Positions 16,025 to 24,975 are shown, numbered from the stretch's first letter. The stretch is DNA of 64,000 bases from ZC4RG25 sp023428365 (GCA_050283925.1 JBNOAI010000007.1:276191-340190), one strand, 5' to 3'. Notes: generated by a model from the sequence alone, not told the origin. Translations and numbers: made by a program.

Positions 16025-17242
16025 TTGGACAGTGTTCTCATCATTGGTGCTGGTGCTGCTGGCTCCGTAACCGCGCAGAAGTGCGCGATGAACCGGGACG
16101 TGTTCAAGAAGATCCATCTGGCTTCCAGGCGGTTGGTCAGTTGTGAGAACGTGGCCAAGCGCTGCGTCACGCCGATCGACATCAGCCAGGTCGACGCCGA
16201 CAACGTCGATGAGGTCGTGGCCCTGATCAACAAGGTCAAGCCGGACCTGTTGATCAACATGGCGCTCCCCTACCAGGATCTGCCGATCATGGACGCATGC
16301 CTGAAGGCCGGCGTGCATTACATGGACACGGCCAACTACGAGCCGCGCGACGTCGCCAAGTTCGAGTACTCCTGGCAGTGGAAGTACCAGGACCGCTATG
16401 CCGACGCTGGGCTAATGGCGATCCTCGGCTGCGGCTTCGATCCGGGCCAGTCGAACATCTACTGCGCCTATGCGCAGGAGTTCCTGTTCGACACCATCGA
16501 GACCATCGACATCATCGACTGCAACGATGGCAGCCACGGCAAGGCGTTCGCCACCAACTTCAATCCGGAGATCAACCTCCGCGAGGTGACGCAGCGCGGC
16601 AAGTACTGGAAGAACGGCCAGTGGATCGACATCGACCCGCTGTCGATCTCGGCCATGATCGACTATCCGGAAGTCGGCCCGCGCAAGTCCTACCTCATCT
16701 ATCACGAGGAGGAGGAGAGCCTCGTCCAGAACATCAAGGGCCTGAAGCAGATCCGCTTCTGGATGACCTTCTCGGACAACTACATCAAACATCTCGAGGT
16801 GCTGCAGAACGTCGGCATGACCCGCATTGATCCGGTCATGTACAAGGGCAATCCCGTGATTCCGATGGAGTTCCTGAAGGAACTGCTACCGCCGCCGTCG
16901 TCGCTGGGCGAGGGCTACACGGGACGCACGTCGATCGGCTGCATCTTCACCGGCATGAAGGACGGCAAGAAGAAGCGCGCGATGATCTACAACGTTTGCC
17001 ATCACGAGCAGGCGTTCAAGGAAACCGGCGCGCAGGCGGTGTCCTACACCACGGGCGTGCCGCCGGTCGTTGGCGCCATGATGCTGTTCAACGGGTCGTG
17101 GAAGAAGCCGGGCGGCGTTTACAACGTCGAGCAGCTTCCGCCGAAGCCGTTCATGGACGAGATCGGCAAGCAGGGCCTGCCCTGGCACCTGAAGGAAATG
17201 TCGATGGACGAGCAGGCCGAGCTGTTCGCCGTCAAGACCTGA
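16025..17242 (+). CDS. Carboxynorspermidine synthase (saccharopine dehydrogenase family)
   Basis: The 405-residue NADPH-dependent enzyme belongs to the saccharopine dehydrogenase-like family. The N-terminal Rossmann motif is LIIGAGAAGSVTAQKCA. LLINMALPYQDLPIMDACL and YMDTANYEP are the next conserved blocks. In the alternative spermidine pathway this enzyme condenses aspartate semialdehyde with a diamine to give carboxy(nor)spermidine. The next rightward gene, 1.1 kb downstream, is the matching decarboxylase, which supports this over lysine metabolism. The start TTG 16025 is preceded by GGGAGA at a good distance. A strong hairpin follows the stop. Confidence 0.88.
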   Translation: MDSVLIIGAGAAGSVTAQKCAMNRDVFKKIHLASRRLVSCENVAKRCVTPIDISQVDADNVDEVVALINKVKPDLLINMALPYQDLPIMDACLKAGVHYMDTANYEPRDVAKFEYSWQWKYQDRYADAGLMAILGCGFDPGQSNIYCAYAQEFLFDTIETIDIIDCNDGSHGKAFATNFNPEINLREVTQRGKYWKNGQWIDIDPLSISAMIDYPEVGPRKSYLIYHEEEESLVQNIKGLKQIRFWMTFSDNYIKHLEVLQNVGMTRIDPVMYKGNPVIPMEFLKELLPPPSSLGEGYTGRTSIGCIFTGMKDGKKKRAMIYNVCHHEQAFKETGAQAVSYTTGVPPVVGAMMLFNGSWKKPGGVYNVEQLPPKPFMDEIGKQGLPWHLKEMSMDEQAELFAVKT

Positions 17243-17269
17243 CGCTCATAACTGAGCAGCGATCATCAC

Positions 17270-17295
17270 GAAAGGGCGGCTTCGGCCGCCCTTTC
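17270..17295 (+). terminator. Hairpin terminator between convergent genes
   Basis: GAAAGGGCGGC pairs with GCCGCCCTTTC around a TTCG tetraloop. It lies between the carboxynorspermidine synthase stop and the convergent DsbB-like stop. The T-tract is weak (CGGTTT), so it is probably a moderate terminator. Confidence 0.65.
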
Positions 17296-17306
17296 CGGTT
17301 TCCAGG

Positions 17307-17912
17307 CTACCCGCGAGCAGTCCCGAGCAGTTGATAGCCGAACGTGTGGCACTCGCCCAAACCGCACTGCACGAAAACCGACACGAAATTGATCAAGCAC
17401 AGCACCGCGACGTAAATCGCGATGCTCCGCGCGACGGCTGACATCTGCGGAAAGGAGGCGCTGGGCGCTGCCAAATGAGTCGAGCGGCCGCCGGGCAGCA
17501 GCAGCGTCACCACATGCGCCACGATCAGCGCGAGTGCGATCAGGACGCTCCACACCGGCATGTGCAGCCCGAACACCGCGCTGCCGATATACTCATGGCC
17601 GGGACGCGGACAGATATCCAGCAGCGTCTGGCGCACAGACACGATCAGCAGCAGCGTCGCAAACAGCAGGCTGATGCCGGTGAAACGATCCGAGAAACCA
17701 TTCCGAAGATTGAGAATGGCTCCGAATGCCACGCCGAACAGAGCCACGCGCTGCAGGAGGCAGAGCGGGCAGGGCAACTCGCCGTAGGCGTACTGCATCA
17801 CCATCGCGCCGCTTAAAACTGTCGCGATCACGATCACCTTGGCCAGCTCGCAGAGGTACTGCAGGCCAGCCCAGCCGCGCGCGGTGTCGAGAGTTTCGGT
17901 TGTTGCGGTCAT
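17307..17912 (-). CDS. DsbB-like disulfide bond oxidoreductase membrane protein
   Basis: The 201-residue protein has four to five predicted membrane helices. The DsbB signature is PCPLCLLQR, with a redox CxxC at residues 48 and 51. A further periplasmic cysteine is C101 (LLDICPRP). Two C-terminal cysteines (C183, C188, in VQCGLGECHTFGY) are not part of classical DsbB. It would pass electrons from a periplasmic thiol oxidase to quinone. It stands next to a small DUF5993-like membrane protein in the same direction. This pairing is familiar from several alphaproteobacterial genomes, by recollection. Confidence 0.82.
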   Translation of the reverse strand: MTATTETLDTARGWAGLQYLCELAKVIVIATVLSGAMVMQYAYGELPCPLCLLQRVALFGVAFGAILNLRNGFSDRFTGISLLFATLLLIVSVRQTLLDICPRPGHEYIGSAVFGLHMPVWSVLIALALIVAHVVTLLLPGGRSTHLAAPSASFPQMSAVARSIAIYVAVLCLINFVSVFVQCGLGECHTFGYQLLGTARG

Positions 17913-17916
17913 GATC

Positions 17917-18123
17917 TCATGCTCCCTTCACCTGCACACCGATGGTGTGATCGACCTTGATCCAGGGCATCTGGAAACCGGTCGTGGGGCTGTAGATCTC
18001 GAACAGAAACAGCCAGACTGTCAGAACCAGCGAGACCGCCAGGCTCGACACGGCCAGTCGCCATCGCCCTGCGAGTTCCAGGCAGAACGCGAGTGCTAAA
18101 AACAGGAAGATCCAGAACATCAT
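17917..18123 (-). CDS. Small two-helix membrane protein, DUF5993-like
   Basis: The 68-residue protein has two membrane helices (MMFWIFLFLALAFCLELAG and a second ending in VWLFLFEIY), with a basic turn between them (GRWR). Length, topology and position just before a DsbB-like gene fit DUF5993, a family of no known function often beside DsbB homologues. The start ATG 18123 has a GAGG about ten bases upstream. An in-frame TTG five codons earlier is less likely. Confidence 0.65.
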   Translation of the reverse strand: MMFWIFLFLALAFCLELAGRWRLAVSSLAVSLVLTVWLFLFEIYSPTTGFQMPWIKVDHTIGVQVKGA

Positions 18124-18381
18124 GGGAGTCAGCCTCAAAAAGGGGATCGTCCGAATGAACGGAACATGCGCGGGCCTAGACTACTCCGTTCTCGGAGAAA
18201 GGCGATGGCGGAGATCCGCTAGTGTTACCGCGCGGTTATTGGGACGCACGCTTTTAACGAAACTCTCCCGGCGCGCGCTGGTCTGCGCCACTGCCAGCAC
18301 TTCCAACCCACGCACGCCGATGCCATATAGCGCTCAACCGGCACGCCAGCCGGTGGACTGGCAGCGAGGATCCCGTTTCAG

Positions 18382-19521
18382 ATGGCACCGAAGATCCCTG
18401 GTAACATTGCTACGCCGGCCTACGTTCTGGATGTCGCCATCCTGAAGCGTAACCTGGAAACGGTCGCCCGCATCAAGCGCGAGGCCGGCTGCAAGATCCT
18501 GCTCGCCACCAAGGCGTGGGCGCTGCCCGCCGCCTTCCCGCTGATGCGCGACGTGCTCGACGGCACCACCGCCAGCGGCGAGTACGAGGCGCGCATGGGC
18601 CACGAGGAGTTCGGCAAGGAGGTGCACGTCTACGCTCCGGCCTACGCGCCGGGCGAGGTCGAGCGGCTGACCAAAATCGCCGACCACATCTATTTCAATT
18701 CGCCTGAGCAGATGGCGCGCTACGCGCCGCTGGCGAAGGCCGCGGGCTGTCACATCGGCATCCGCGTCAACCCCGGCTATTCCAACGCGACGCTCGGCGG
18801 CGCGCTGTACGATCCGTGTGCGCCGTGCTCGCGCTTCGGCACGGTGGCGGCCGACCTCGACCAGCTGCCCTGGGACGACATCGACATCTTCCATGTCCAC
18901 GCCCTGTGCGAGAGCCTGGCCGACGGTTCGGCCGGGCTGATCCAGCACGTCGCGAAAAACTTCGCGCCCTATATCCGGCGCGTGAAGACGGTCAACTTCG
19001 GCGGCGGCCATTTCGTCAACAAGCCGGGCTATGACGTCGACAAGCTGATCGCGGCGATCAAGGCGTTCCGCGCCGAGTTCGGCGTCGAGGTGGTGCTGGA
19101 GCCGGGCGCGGGCATCATCGTCGACACCGGCTATCTGGTGGCGAGCGTCATCGGCCTTCATCGCAACGAGAAGGACATCGCCATTCTCGATGCGTCGGCG
19201 AGTTGCCACATGCCCGACGTGCTGGAAGTGCCGTACACGCCCGAGATCATCGGCGCGGCCAAGCCCGGCGTGCACGCGCACGGCTACATCCTCGGCGGCA
19301 AGACCTGCATGACCGGCGACATCATCGGCGAGTACTCATTTCCCCAGCCGCTGAAAGTGGGCGACCAGATCGTGCTCACGGACATGATGCAATACAGCTT
19401 CGTAAAGAATAACACCTTCAACGGCACCCGCCGCCCGGATCTGGCGATGCTGGACGAGGATGGCACGTACAAAGTGCTGCGCTCGTTCGGGTATGAAGAT
19501 TTTCGGCATACGTTGGGGTGA
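18382..19521 (+). CDS. nspC: Carboxynorspermidine decarboxylase
   Basis: The 379-residue enzyme is a fold-III (alanine-racemase-like) PLP decarboxylase. It opens with TPAYVLDVAILKRNL and has the PLP lysine in LLATKAWALP (K43). The phosphate-binding NFGGGHFVNKPGYD and the active-site Cys region HALCESLADGS follow. EPGAGIIVDTGYL and ILGGKTCMTGDIIGEY are hallmarks of NspC. It removes CO2 from carboxy(nor)spermidine to give (nor)spermidine. The synthase is the preceding rightward gene, so the pathway is complete in this window although the two genes are separated by the leftward dsbB-like pair. No strong ribosome site is visible. Confidence 0.93.
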   Translation: MAPKIPGNIATPAYVLDVAILKRNLETVARIKREAGCKILLATKAWALPAAFPLMRDVLDGTTASGEYEARMGHEEFGKEVHVYAPAYAPGEVERLTKIADHIYFNSPEQMARYAPLAKAAGCHIGIRVNPGYSNATLGGALYDPCAPCSRFGTVAADLDQLPWDDIDIFHVHALCESLADGSAGLIQHVAKNFAPYIRRVKTVNFGGGHFVNKPGYDVDKLIAAIKAFRAEFGVEVVLEPGAGIIVDTGYLVASVIGLHRNEKDIAILDASASCHMPDVLEVPYTPEIIGAAKPGVHAHGYILGGKTCMTGDIIGEYSFPQPLKVGDQIVLTDMMQYSFVKNNTFNGTRRPDLAMLDEDGTYKVLRSFGYEDFRHTLG

Positions 19522-19542
19522 AGGCAGTCCATCAAGCATTGC

Positions 19543-20568
19543 TTAGTTGATAGGCGTGCCCTCTGCGGCTGAAATAACTGTCACTAAGATTTCCTCTCGC
19601 TTCGCGCGACGGGATCGGTCTGATGCGGCTCTTGATACGGCATCTTGATACTCGGCATGCATCTCCCTTCCGTCAATTGCGCCGGTTCGCACAGAAATTA
19701 GGAGTTCGCCAACTTGGTCGGCAACTCGAGCGGTATTGTTAAATGTGGTGCGATGACTTGTGCGATAGTATCGCAAGCATGCGCCGTACAGAGAATAAAA
19801 ATTGCTTCGTGTTTTAATCGCAATGACATTGTCCGCCGTAATTATCGACTTGATCAAGTTTATCGATGCTGAAAATTCTGACTCGAAACGTACTTCTTCT
19901 GGAAACTCGAGCTCGTAGCGGGCGTAGGCTTCGTCCAGCATGTCTTTTTTGTTGGTTATCCCCTCCAAATTTAGGAGCAGGAGTTCGCTGGCAAACTCAA
20001 CATCTTGCATGCGCCGGATATCTCGAGCCGAAAACAGACCGATTTCCTGGAATAGGGGGGTATCGGCAAAACGTTCGACGGCGCTTTTGAAACGGCCTTT
20101 GTAGCGGGCGTTACGTAGTTCTTGCTCGTTCAGAGCGATGTTATTGGTGTTGAGGCGCGCGAACAAATCCCTGATCTCAGCGTCATTGGTCTCGCTCAGG
20201 CCGCGAACGACAACTTTGTAGTTCCAGAACGCTTCCCTCTGTGTATCATCCAAGTCGCGAAAGTATTCACCGCTCCAATAATCATCGTGAGGCAGCGATA
20301 CTTGATTGTCGATGTACATTAGGATCGACGTAATTCGTTGCTGTCCATCCACAATAACGTGTCTTTCCGTTCCGTCCGTCGGATTAAGCACGCTCTGGAT
20401 GTATATTTCTGGGAACGGTAGCTTTTTTAGTATGGTGGAGATTAGTTCGCTGCGCTCTGCCTCCATCCATACCGGCCGCCGTTGAAACTTCGGGGAGATC
20501 TCCAGACTGTTGTCGGCGCGCCTTCCCCGGAACCAAGATATGGTTTGCAAGCTAACGTCATATTTCAT
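19543..20568 (-). CDS. DUF262 (ParB/sulfiredoxin-fold) domain protein of a two-gene cassette
   Basis: The 341-residue protein has an N-terminal DUF262 domain. SPKFQRRPVW (residues 25-34) precedes the nucleotide-binding/hydrolysis motif VDGQQRITS (DGQQR at 74-78). FARLNTNNIALNEQELRNARY is the usual second conserved block. The C-terminal half is helical and polar, with no HNH (DUF1524) motif that I can see, unlike GmrSD-type enzymes. Its start overlaps the upstream gene's stop as TAATG, so the two are coupled. DUF262 proteins are common in anti-phage systems (GmrSD, SspE, BrxU). The lower GC than both neighbours suggests transfer. A defence role is inferred. Confidence 0.82.
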   Translation of the reverse strand: MKYDVSLQTISWFRGRRADNSLEISPKFQRRPVWMEAERSELISTILKKLPFPEIYIQSVLNPTDGTERHVIVDGQQRITSILMYIDNQVSLPHDDYWSGEYFRDLDDTQREAFWNYKVVVRGLSETNDAEIRDLFARLNTNNIALNEQELRNARYKGRFKSAVERFADTPLFQEIGLFSARDIRRMQDVEFASELLLLNLEGITNKKDMLDEAYARYELEFPEEVRFESEFSASINLIKSIITADNVIAIKTRSNFYSLYGACLRYYRTSHRTTFNNTARVADQVGELLISVRTGAIDGREMHAEYQDAVSRAASDRSRRAKREEILVTVISAAEGTPIN

Positions 20569-21236
20569 TATTGGAGATCCCTCTGGGCGACGCGAAAGCC
20601 GCGCTGATAGTAGTCAACCGCTTCGATGGCATTGCGGAAAATCATGAGTCGCACCTCTCTCCACGCGAGCTGATGACTTGTAAGCGTGTTTGCGGCTCTC
20701 CTGAATGCGTACGAATATGGATGGCCGGCGATTGGGATCCAGAGCGGGCTTGCAAAGCCACAATAAACATTCTCGCCGTTTCGACGTAGATATTGTTGGT
20801 TGCTGTATCCAATCTGGTACCATTGCTCTCTATGGGCTTCGCGGATGTTGTCCCATGTTTCTTGGAACATTCGCGAAGAGACGACGCCGACGTCGATATC
20901 TGACGTATCTCTGAATGGCTCCCATAGTTTGCGCGGATTCAGGCTATATCCCCAGTTGCCGCTGCCGGCGATGAAGATGTTCTCTGCGTGGGGAAACAAG
21001 CGATTCACCCGGGCCTTAAACACTGTGTAGTCATCGGCTGATTGCAGCGCGTGTACAGTGGCGCTGCGGATGTACCGCTCAGATAGCTCCTTGGGAGCGT
21101 GCGTCTTAATGAGAGCTTTGAATTGCGCTAGGGTCATTTGCGGATGATCACAGTGCAGAGCATGGCTGGCTGCTACTAGCATCAATTGTGCGTTAACGTC
21201 CAATCGTTGTAGGTGAAGTACGCGCGATCCCAACAA
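20568..21236 (-). CDS. Nucleotidyltransferase-like protein paired with DUF262
   Basis: The 222-residue protein contains a nucleotidyltransferase-like core: AGSGNWGYS (GS at about 91-92) and SDIDVGVV (DID at about 113-115). These correspond to the GS and DxD metal-binding motifs of the pol-beta-like superfamily. The spacing of about 20 residues is longer than usual. The rest (YQIGYSNQQYLRRNGENVYCG, RLMIFRNAIEAVDYYQRGF) is unfamiliar. It is translationally coupled to the DUF262 gene. The start is uncertain: TTG 21236 gives the full frame and ATG 21182 is the first Met, and neither has a good ribosome site. It may modify a nucleic acid or protein, perhaps as the effector or antitoxin of a defence pair. 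Confidence 0.65.
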   Translation of the reverse strand: MLGSRVLHLQRLDVNAQLMLVAASHALHCDHPQMTLAQFKALIKTHAPKELSERYIRSATVHALQSADDYTVFKARVNRLFPHAENIFIAGSGNWGYSLNPRKLWEPFRDTSDIDVGVVSSRMFQETWDNIREAHREQWYQIGYSNQQYLRRNGENVYCGFASPLWIPIAGHPYSYAFRRAANTLTSHQLAWREVRLMIFRNAIEAVDYYQRGFRVAQRDLQ

Positions 21237-21244
21237 GTGGGTGG

Positions 21245-22159
21245 ATGACTATGGTCGCTGCTTGGCTCCTCTCGTCCGACGTCGACCCAGCCATCCGCTG
21301 GCAGGGGCTGCGTGATCTGACGGACTCCCCCGCCGACGCCATCGCCGCCGAACGGGCGCGCGTCCCGCACGATGGCTGGGGTGCGCGGTTGCTCTCGCTG
21401 CAAACACCGGACGGGCATTGGAACGACGAGCAGGAACATGGCTGGATGACCACCATGGACGCGCTCGCGCTGCTGCGGCGCTTCGGGGTCGATCCGGACG
21501 ATGCGCGGGTGCGGGCCGCGCTCGACCTCGTGCAGGCCCGGATCACGTGGCATCAGATCGGCGGCGAGCCGTTCTTCGACGGTGAGACCGAAGCCTGCAT
21601 CAACGGGCAGATCCTGGCGTCGGGCGCGTACTTCTGTGCGCCGGTCGAGCGTCTGCTGGCGCGGCTGCTCAGCGAGCAACTCGCCGACGGCGGCTGGAAC
21701 TGCGAGGCGCCGGGCAGCACGCGTTCCTCGTTCCACTCCACCATCTGCGTGCTCGAAGGGCTGTTGGAATATGAAAAGCGTCACGGCCCCACGACCGCCG
21801 TGACGGACGCCGCGCGCCGCGGACAGGATTATCTGCTGGAACGGCGCATGCTTCGCTCGCTGACGACCGGCAAGGTGATCAATGCGAAGTGGACCCAGTT
21901 CACGTTCCCGCCAAACTGGCAGTACGACGTACTGCGCGGCCTGGATTATCTGCGCGATGCGGGCGTCACGCCGGATGAGCGCGTCGCCGAGGCTATCGCG
22001 CTGGTCGAGCAGAAGCGAACGGATGACGGTCGCTGGCTGCTCGATGCGCTGCCCATAGATTGGGATCGTCTCGCCTTCGACGTCGAGCCGGATGTCGGCC
22101 AGCCGAGCCGCTGGAATACACTGCGCGCGCTTCGCGTGCTCAAGTGGGCCGGGCGCTGA
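21245..22159 (+). CDS. Squalene-cyclase/prenyltransferase-like alpha-toroid protein
   Basis: The 304-residue protein contains several alpha/alpha-toroid repeats with QW-type motifs: DGHWNDEQEHGWMTTMDALALL, DGGWNCEAPGSTRSSFHST, DGRWLLD and RWNTLRALRVLKW. This is the fold of terpene cyclases and protein prenyltransferase beta subunits. At about half the size of a squalene-hopene cyclase and without a DxDD motif that I can find, it is probably not a terpene cyclase. Soluble toroid proteins of this size are usually annotated only as hypothetical. ATG 21245 and 21251 are both possible starts after GGGTGG. It begins nine bases from the oppositely directed nucleotidyltransferase-like gene. Confidence 0.7.
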   Translation: MTMVAAWLLSSDVDPAIRWQGLRDLTDSPADAIAAERARVPHDGWGARLLSLQTPDGHWNDEQEHGWMTTMDALALLRRFGVDPDDARVRAALDLVQARITWHQIGGEPFFDGETEACINGQILASGAYFCAPVERLLARLLSEQLADGGWNCEAPGSTRSSFHSTICVLEGLLEYEKRHGPTTAVTDAARRGQDYLLERRMLRSLTTGKVINAKWTQFTFPPNWQYDVLRGLDYLRDAGVTPDERVAEAIALVEQKRTDDGRWLLDALPIDWDRLAFDVEPDVGQPSRWNTLRALRVLKWAGR

Positions 22160-22169
22160 CCGGCGTGCC

Positions 22170-23657
22170 TTACGCGCTCTGCCGGACCGGTGGCGCTTCG
22201 CTCATCGGCTTGAACCGCGCCGTCTTGGTGTCGACCGAGTACGACGGTTGCCAATTCTCCCAGTTGTTCGCCAGGTCGATGACCGACGCGATGATCTTCT
22301 CGACCTGCGCGTCGCTGTGCAGATAGCTGAGGTTCAGGCGGATCCAGCCCGGCCGTTCGGTTTCGTCGCCGTCCTTCAGCTTCTCCAGTATCGATGCCGA
22401 TGACGGCGCGTCGATGTCGAGCAGTCGGTGAGCATACGGGCCGGCGCAGGCGCAACCGCCGCGCGCCTGGACGCCGTGCACGTCGCTCAGCATGCGCGTG
22501 AACAGCTGATGATGCACGCGGATGCCGGAGTCGTCGCGGATCTGGAAGGAGAAGATTGGCAGCGCCTTCACGCCGGGATGCTGGCCGAGCAGGCGAATGT
22601 GCGGAACCTTCGCCCACGCCGCGAGCGCGCGCAGACGCAGTTCCTCATCGCGGGCCAGGATCGCGTCGACGCCGACGGCTTCCTTGACCAGCATGGCCAG
22701 GGCGGCGCGGACATCGCCGAGGCAATCCGGCGTGCCGGCTTCCTCGCGCGCTTCGACGCGGCCGGAGTAGGTATGATCCCACGGCGAGACGAACGCGACC
22801 GAGCCGCCGCCGGGCGCGGTCGGGGTTTGTCGGCGCACGATGCTGTCGCGAATGACGAGGATGCCGGAGGCGCCGGGGCCGCCGGGAAATTTGTGCGGTG
22901 AGAAGACGATGGCGTCCTTTGCGCAATCGGCGGCGGGCGTCATGTCCATCGTCAGGTAGGGCGCGGCGCAGGCGTAGTCCCAGATCGCCAGCGCGCCATG
23001 CTGCTTGAGCAGGCGCGTGACGGGATCGGGATCGGTGATGATGCCGGTGACGTTCGAGGCGGCCGAGAAACTACCGATGATCAAGTCGGCGCCAGCCGCA
23101 GCCTTCAGTGCTGCTTCGAGGGCCGGGAGATCAAAACCGCCGTCGGCGCGCTCCGCGATCTCGATGACATCCGCGCCGCTTTCACGCCAGGGTAGAATAT
23201 TAGAGTGATGCTCATACGGCCCAATCAGAACGGTGACGCGCTCGCCACGCGCCGTGCGTTCCGGGATTTCGAGCAGGCGGACGATCTTGTTGAAGCCTGC
23301 CGTCGCGCCTGAGCCCGCGAAGATGACGTGACAATCGGCCCCCGCATTGACCAGCCGCGCAATGGTCTGGCGCGCATCGTCACGCAGACGGGTCATGTAG
23401 GCGCCGCAGAACGAGGCCTCGGTGTGCGCGTTCGCGTAGAACGGCAGCACGTTCTCTAGAATAAAATTCTCGATCTGGCGCAACGCACGCCCCGAGGCGA
23501 CATAGTCGGCATAGACCAGCGTCTTGGGACCGAAGGCAGTGGGGAGCGTGACGTTGTCGCCGATCAGGCCGTCTCTGAGGTCTGCGATGACATCAGGCTT
23601 GGCAAGGCTGCGGCGGAATTCCGTGAGGCCGATCATTTCCATAATCCGGGTGTTCAT
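22170..23657 (-). CDS. Class V aminotransferase / cysteine-desulfurase-like protein
   Basis: The 495-residue fold-type I PLP enzyme is related to cysteine desulfurases. Visible motifs are the substrate loop TEASFCGAYMTR, GSGATAGFNKIV, YEHHSNILPWRESGADV and the cofactor Asp/His region GALAIWDYACAAPY. The PLP lysine is in IVFSPHKFPGGPGASG. Near the C-terminus RGGCACAGPYAH occupies the place of the desulfurase active-site cysteine loop. It is longer than IscS/SufS (about 400) with an extra C-terminal 60 residues. No Isc/Suf partner genes are nearby, so a role in Fe-S assembly is not supported by context. The start ATG 23657 lacks a clear ribosome site; ATG 23636 is an alternative. Confidence 0.82.
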   Translation of the reverse strand: MNTRIMEMIGLTEFRRSLAKPDVIADLRDGLIGDNVTLPTAFGPKTLVYADYVASGRALRQIENFILENVLPFYANAHTEASFCGAYMTRLRDDARQTIARLVNAGADCHVIFAGSGATAGFNKIVRLLEIPERTARGERVTVLIGPYEHHSNILPWRESGADVIEIAERADGGFDLPALEAALKAAAGADLIIGSFSAASNVTGIITDPDPVTRLLKQHGALAIWDYACAAPYLTMDMTPAADCAKDAIVFSPHKFPGGPGASGILVIRDSIVRRQTPTAPGGGSVAFVSPWDHTYSGRVEAREEAGTPDCLGDVRAALAMLVKEAVGVDAILARDEELRLRALAAWAKVPHIRLLGQHPGVKALPIFSFQIRDDSGIRVHHQLFTRMLSDVHGVQARGGCACAGPYAHRLLDIDAPSSASILEKLKDGDETERPGWIRLNLSYLHSDAQVEKIIASVIDLANNWENWQPSYSVDTKTARFKPMSEAPPVRQSA

Positions 23658-23827
23658 ACGGCCAGAGAAATAGCACGCGCGCGCGAAGGAAATTTTCTAA
23701 ATACCGGGGCGTTTGTGAAGAACTTCGCGGTCAAATGGCCGTTATGCGCGATTGTGCGGCACAAAAGATGCCCTCGTTAGAAGAAATCATTGCATCTCGG
23801 GCGCTTGGCCCTGTGCCTGAAAGGCGA

Positions 23828-24310
23828 TCATTTCGCGCGACGATTCATCAGCATGTAGCGGGTCGGGACTGCCGTGGTGAACTTCATCTCCTCCATCGAG
23901 ATCGCTGATGAGATGTCGGAGAACTCCAGCTTGGAGATCATCCGCTTGTAGACCTCGTCGAAGTGGTCGATGTCGGGAACGACGATGCGAAGCAGGTAGT
24001 CGGTCTCGCCGGTGAGCCGATACGCCTCGAGGATTTCCGGCGTATTGCGGATCAGGGTTCGGAAGGCTTCAAGCCAATCGTTGGCGTGGCGCGGCGCGCG
24101 CACCGACATGAAAACCGTCATCGGGACGTTGGCTTGCTTGCGGTCGACGAGGACGACCTTCCTCTTGATGAGGTTGTCCTCTTCCATCCGGCGGATGCGG
24201 CGCCAGCACGGTGTCTGTGACAGGCCGACGGCTGTGGCGATCTCCGAGATCGGCTGGTCGGCGTCGTTCTGGAGAAGGTCCAGGATCTTGCGGTCGATAT
24301 CGTCATACAT
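23828..24310 (-). CDS. Lrp/AsnC-family transcriptional regulator
   Basis: The 160-residue regulator has the Lrp layout. An N-terminal helix-turn-helix (DRKILDLLQNDADQPISEIA through GLSQTPCWRRIRRMEEDNLI) is followed by the RAM ligand-binding domain (TGETDYLLRIVVPDIDHFDEV). These proteins sense amino acids and bind as octamers. It is divergent from the CMD/monooxygenase operon, with about 160 bases between the starts, so that operon is the likely target along with itself. Confidence 0.93.
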   Translation of the reverse strand: MYDDIDRKILDLLQNDADQPISEIATAVGLSQTPCWRRIRRMEEDNLIKRKVVLVDRKQANVPMTVFMSVRAPRHANDWLEAFRTLIRNTPEILEAYRLTGETDYLLRIVVPDIDHFDEVYKRMISKLEFSDISSAISMEEMKFTTAVPTRYMLMNRRAK

Positions 24311-24468
24311 CAGACAATTGCCTGGAAGGAGATTTTCTCAAGGAATACCATTCTGAGTGAAATATTCTCACGCCAACTCGTTCTGTGGAAGAGAAAAATA
24401 ATAGATTATCCGCCTCGGGTGGGAGTAAGGTGCGCGTCAAAATCAGTATTAGACGAAGGATCGAGTTC

Positions 24469-24975
24469 ATGGGCGAAAGTGGAGCCGGCGACGTGGTCGA
24501 CGGCCTGAGCGGCTTGACGCCGGGCGCTGGGCTCGGTGCGCTTCGCCGCGAGCGTGCCGATATCGTCGCGCTGACACAGGCCAGCTATGAGGCCGTCATG
24601 TTTCCCAAGGATCCGGGAGCGCTCTCGCATGGTTTGCGGGCTGCGCTCGCATGCCGGATCGCGCGGATGAATGATGCGACCGAGCTGATCTCTCATTATG
24701 CTGCCCTTGCCGCGGCCGCGGGTGATGATGCCCAGGTTGCAGCAATCGCCGCCGGCAAGGATGTGGCGGACGCTCCGCCTGCATTGAAGGCTATTGTCGC
24801 CCATAGCGACAAGGTCACGTTGACGCCGCTGGCGTGCGGCCGCAATGATATCGACGGGCTGCGCGCCGTCGGACTTGACGAAGCCGGCATCATCGCGCTG
24901 TCGGAACTCATCTCCTTCCTGAGCTATCAGATCCGCGTCGTGGCGGGCCTCAAAATTCTCGGAGCTGCACAATGA
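24469..24975 (+). CDS. CMD-like domain protein (Avi_7170-type), non-catalytic form
   Basis: The 168-residue alpha-helical protein resembles the carboxymuconolactone-decarboxylase/AhpD fold. It lacks the CxxC redox pair; the only cysteines are in AALACRIARM and LACGRND. Its partner downstream has that pair. From memory this matches the CMD domain family named after Avi_7170, which accompanies an Avi_7169-type alkylhydroperoxidase-like protein. The start ATG 24469 has AAGGA eight bases upstream. The stop overlaps the next start (ATGA), so translation is coupled. The divergent Lrp gene probably controls it. Function is unknown. Confidence 0.72.
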   Translation: MGESGAGDVVDGLSGLTPGAGLGALRRERADIVALTQASYEAVMFPKDPGALSHGLRAALACRIARMNDATELISHYAALAAAAGDDAQVAAIAAGKDVADAPPALKAIVAHSDKVTLTPLACGRNDIDGLRAVGLDEAGIIALSELISFLSYQIRVVAGLKILGAAQ

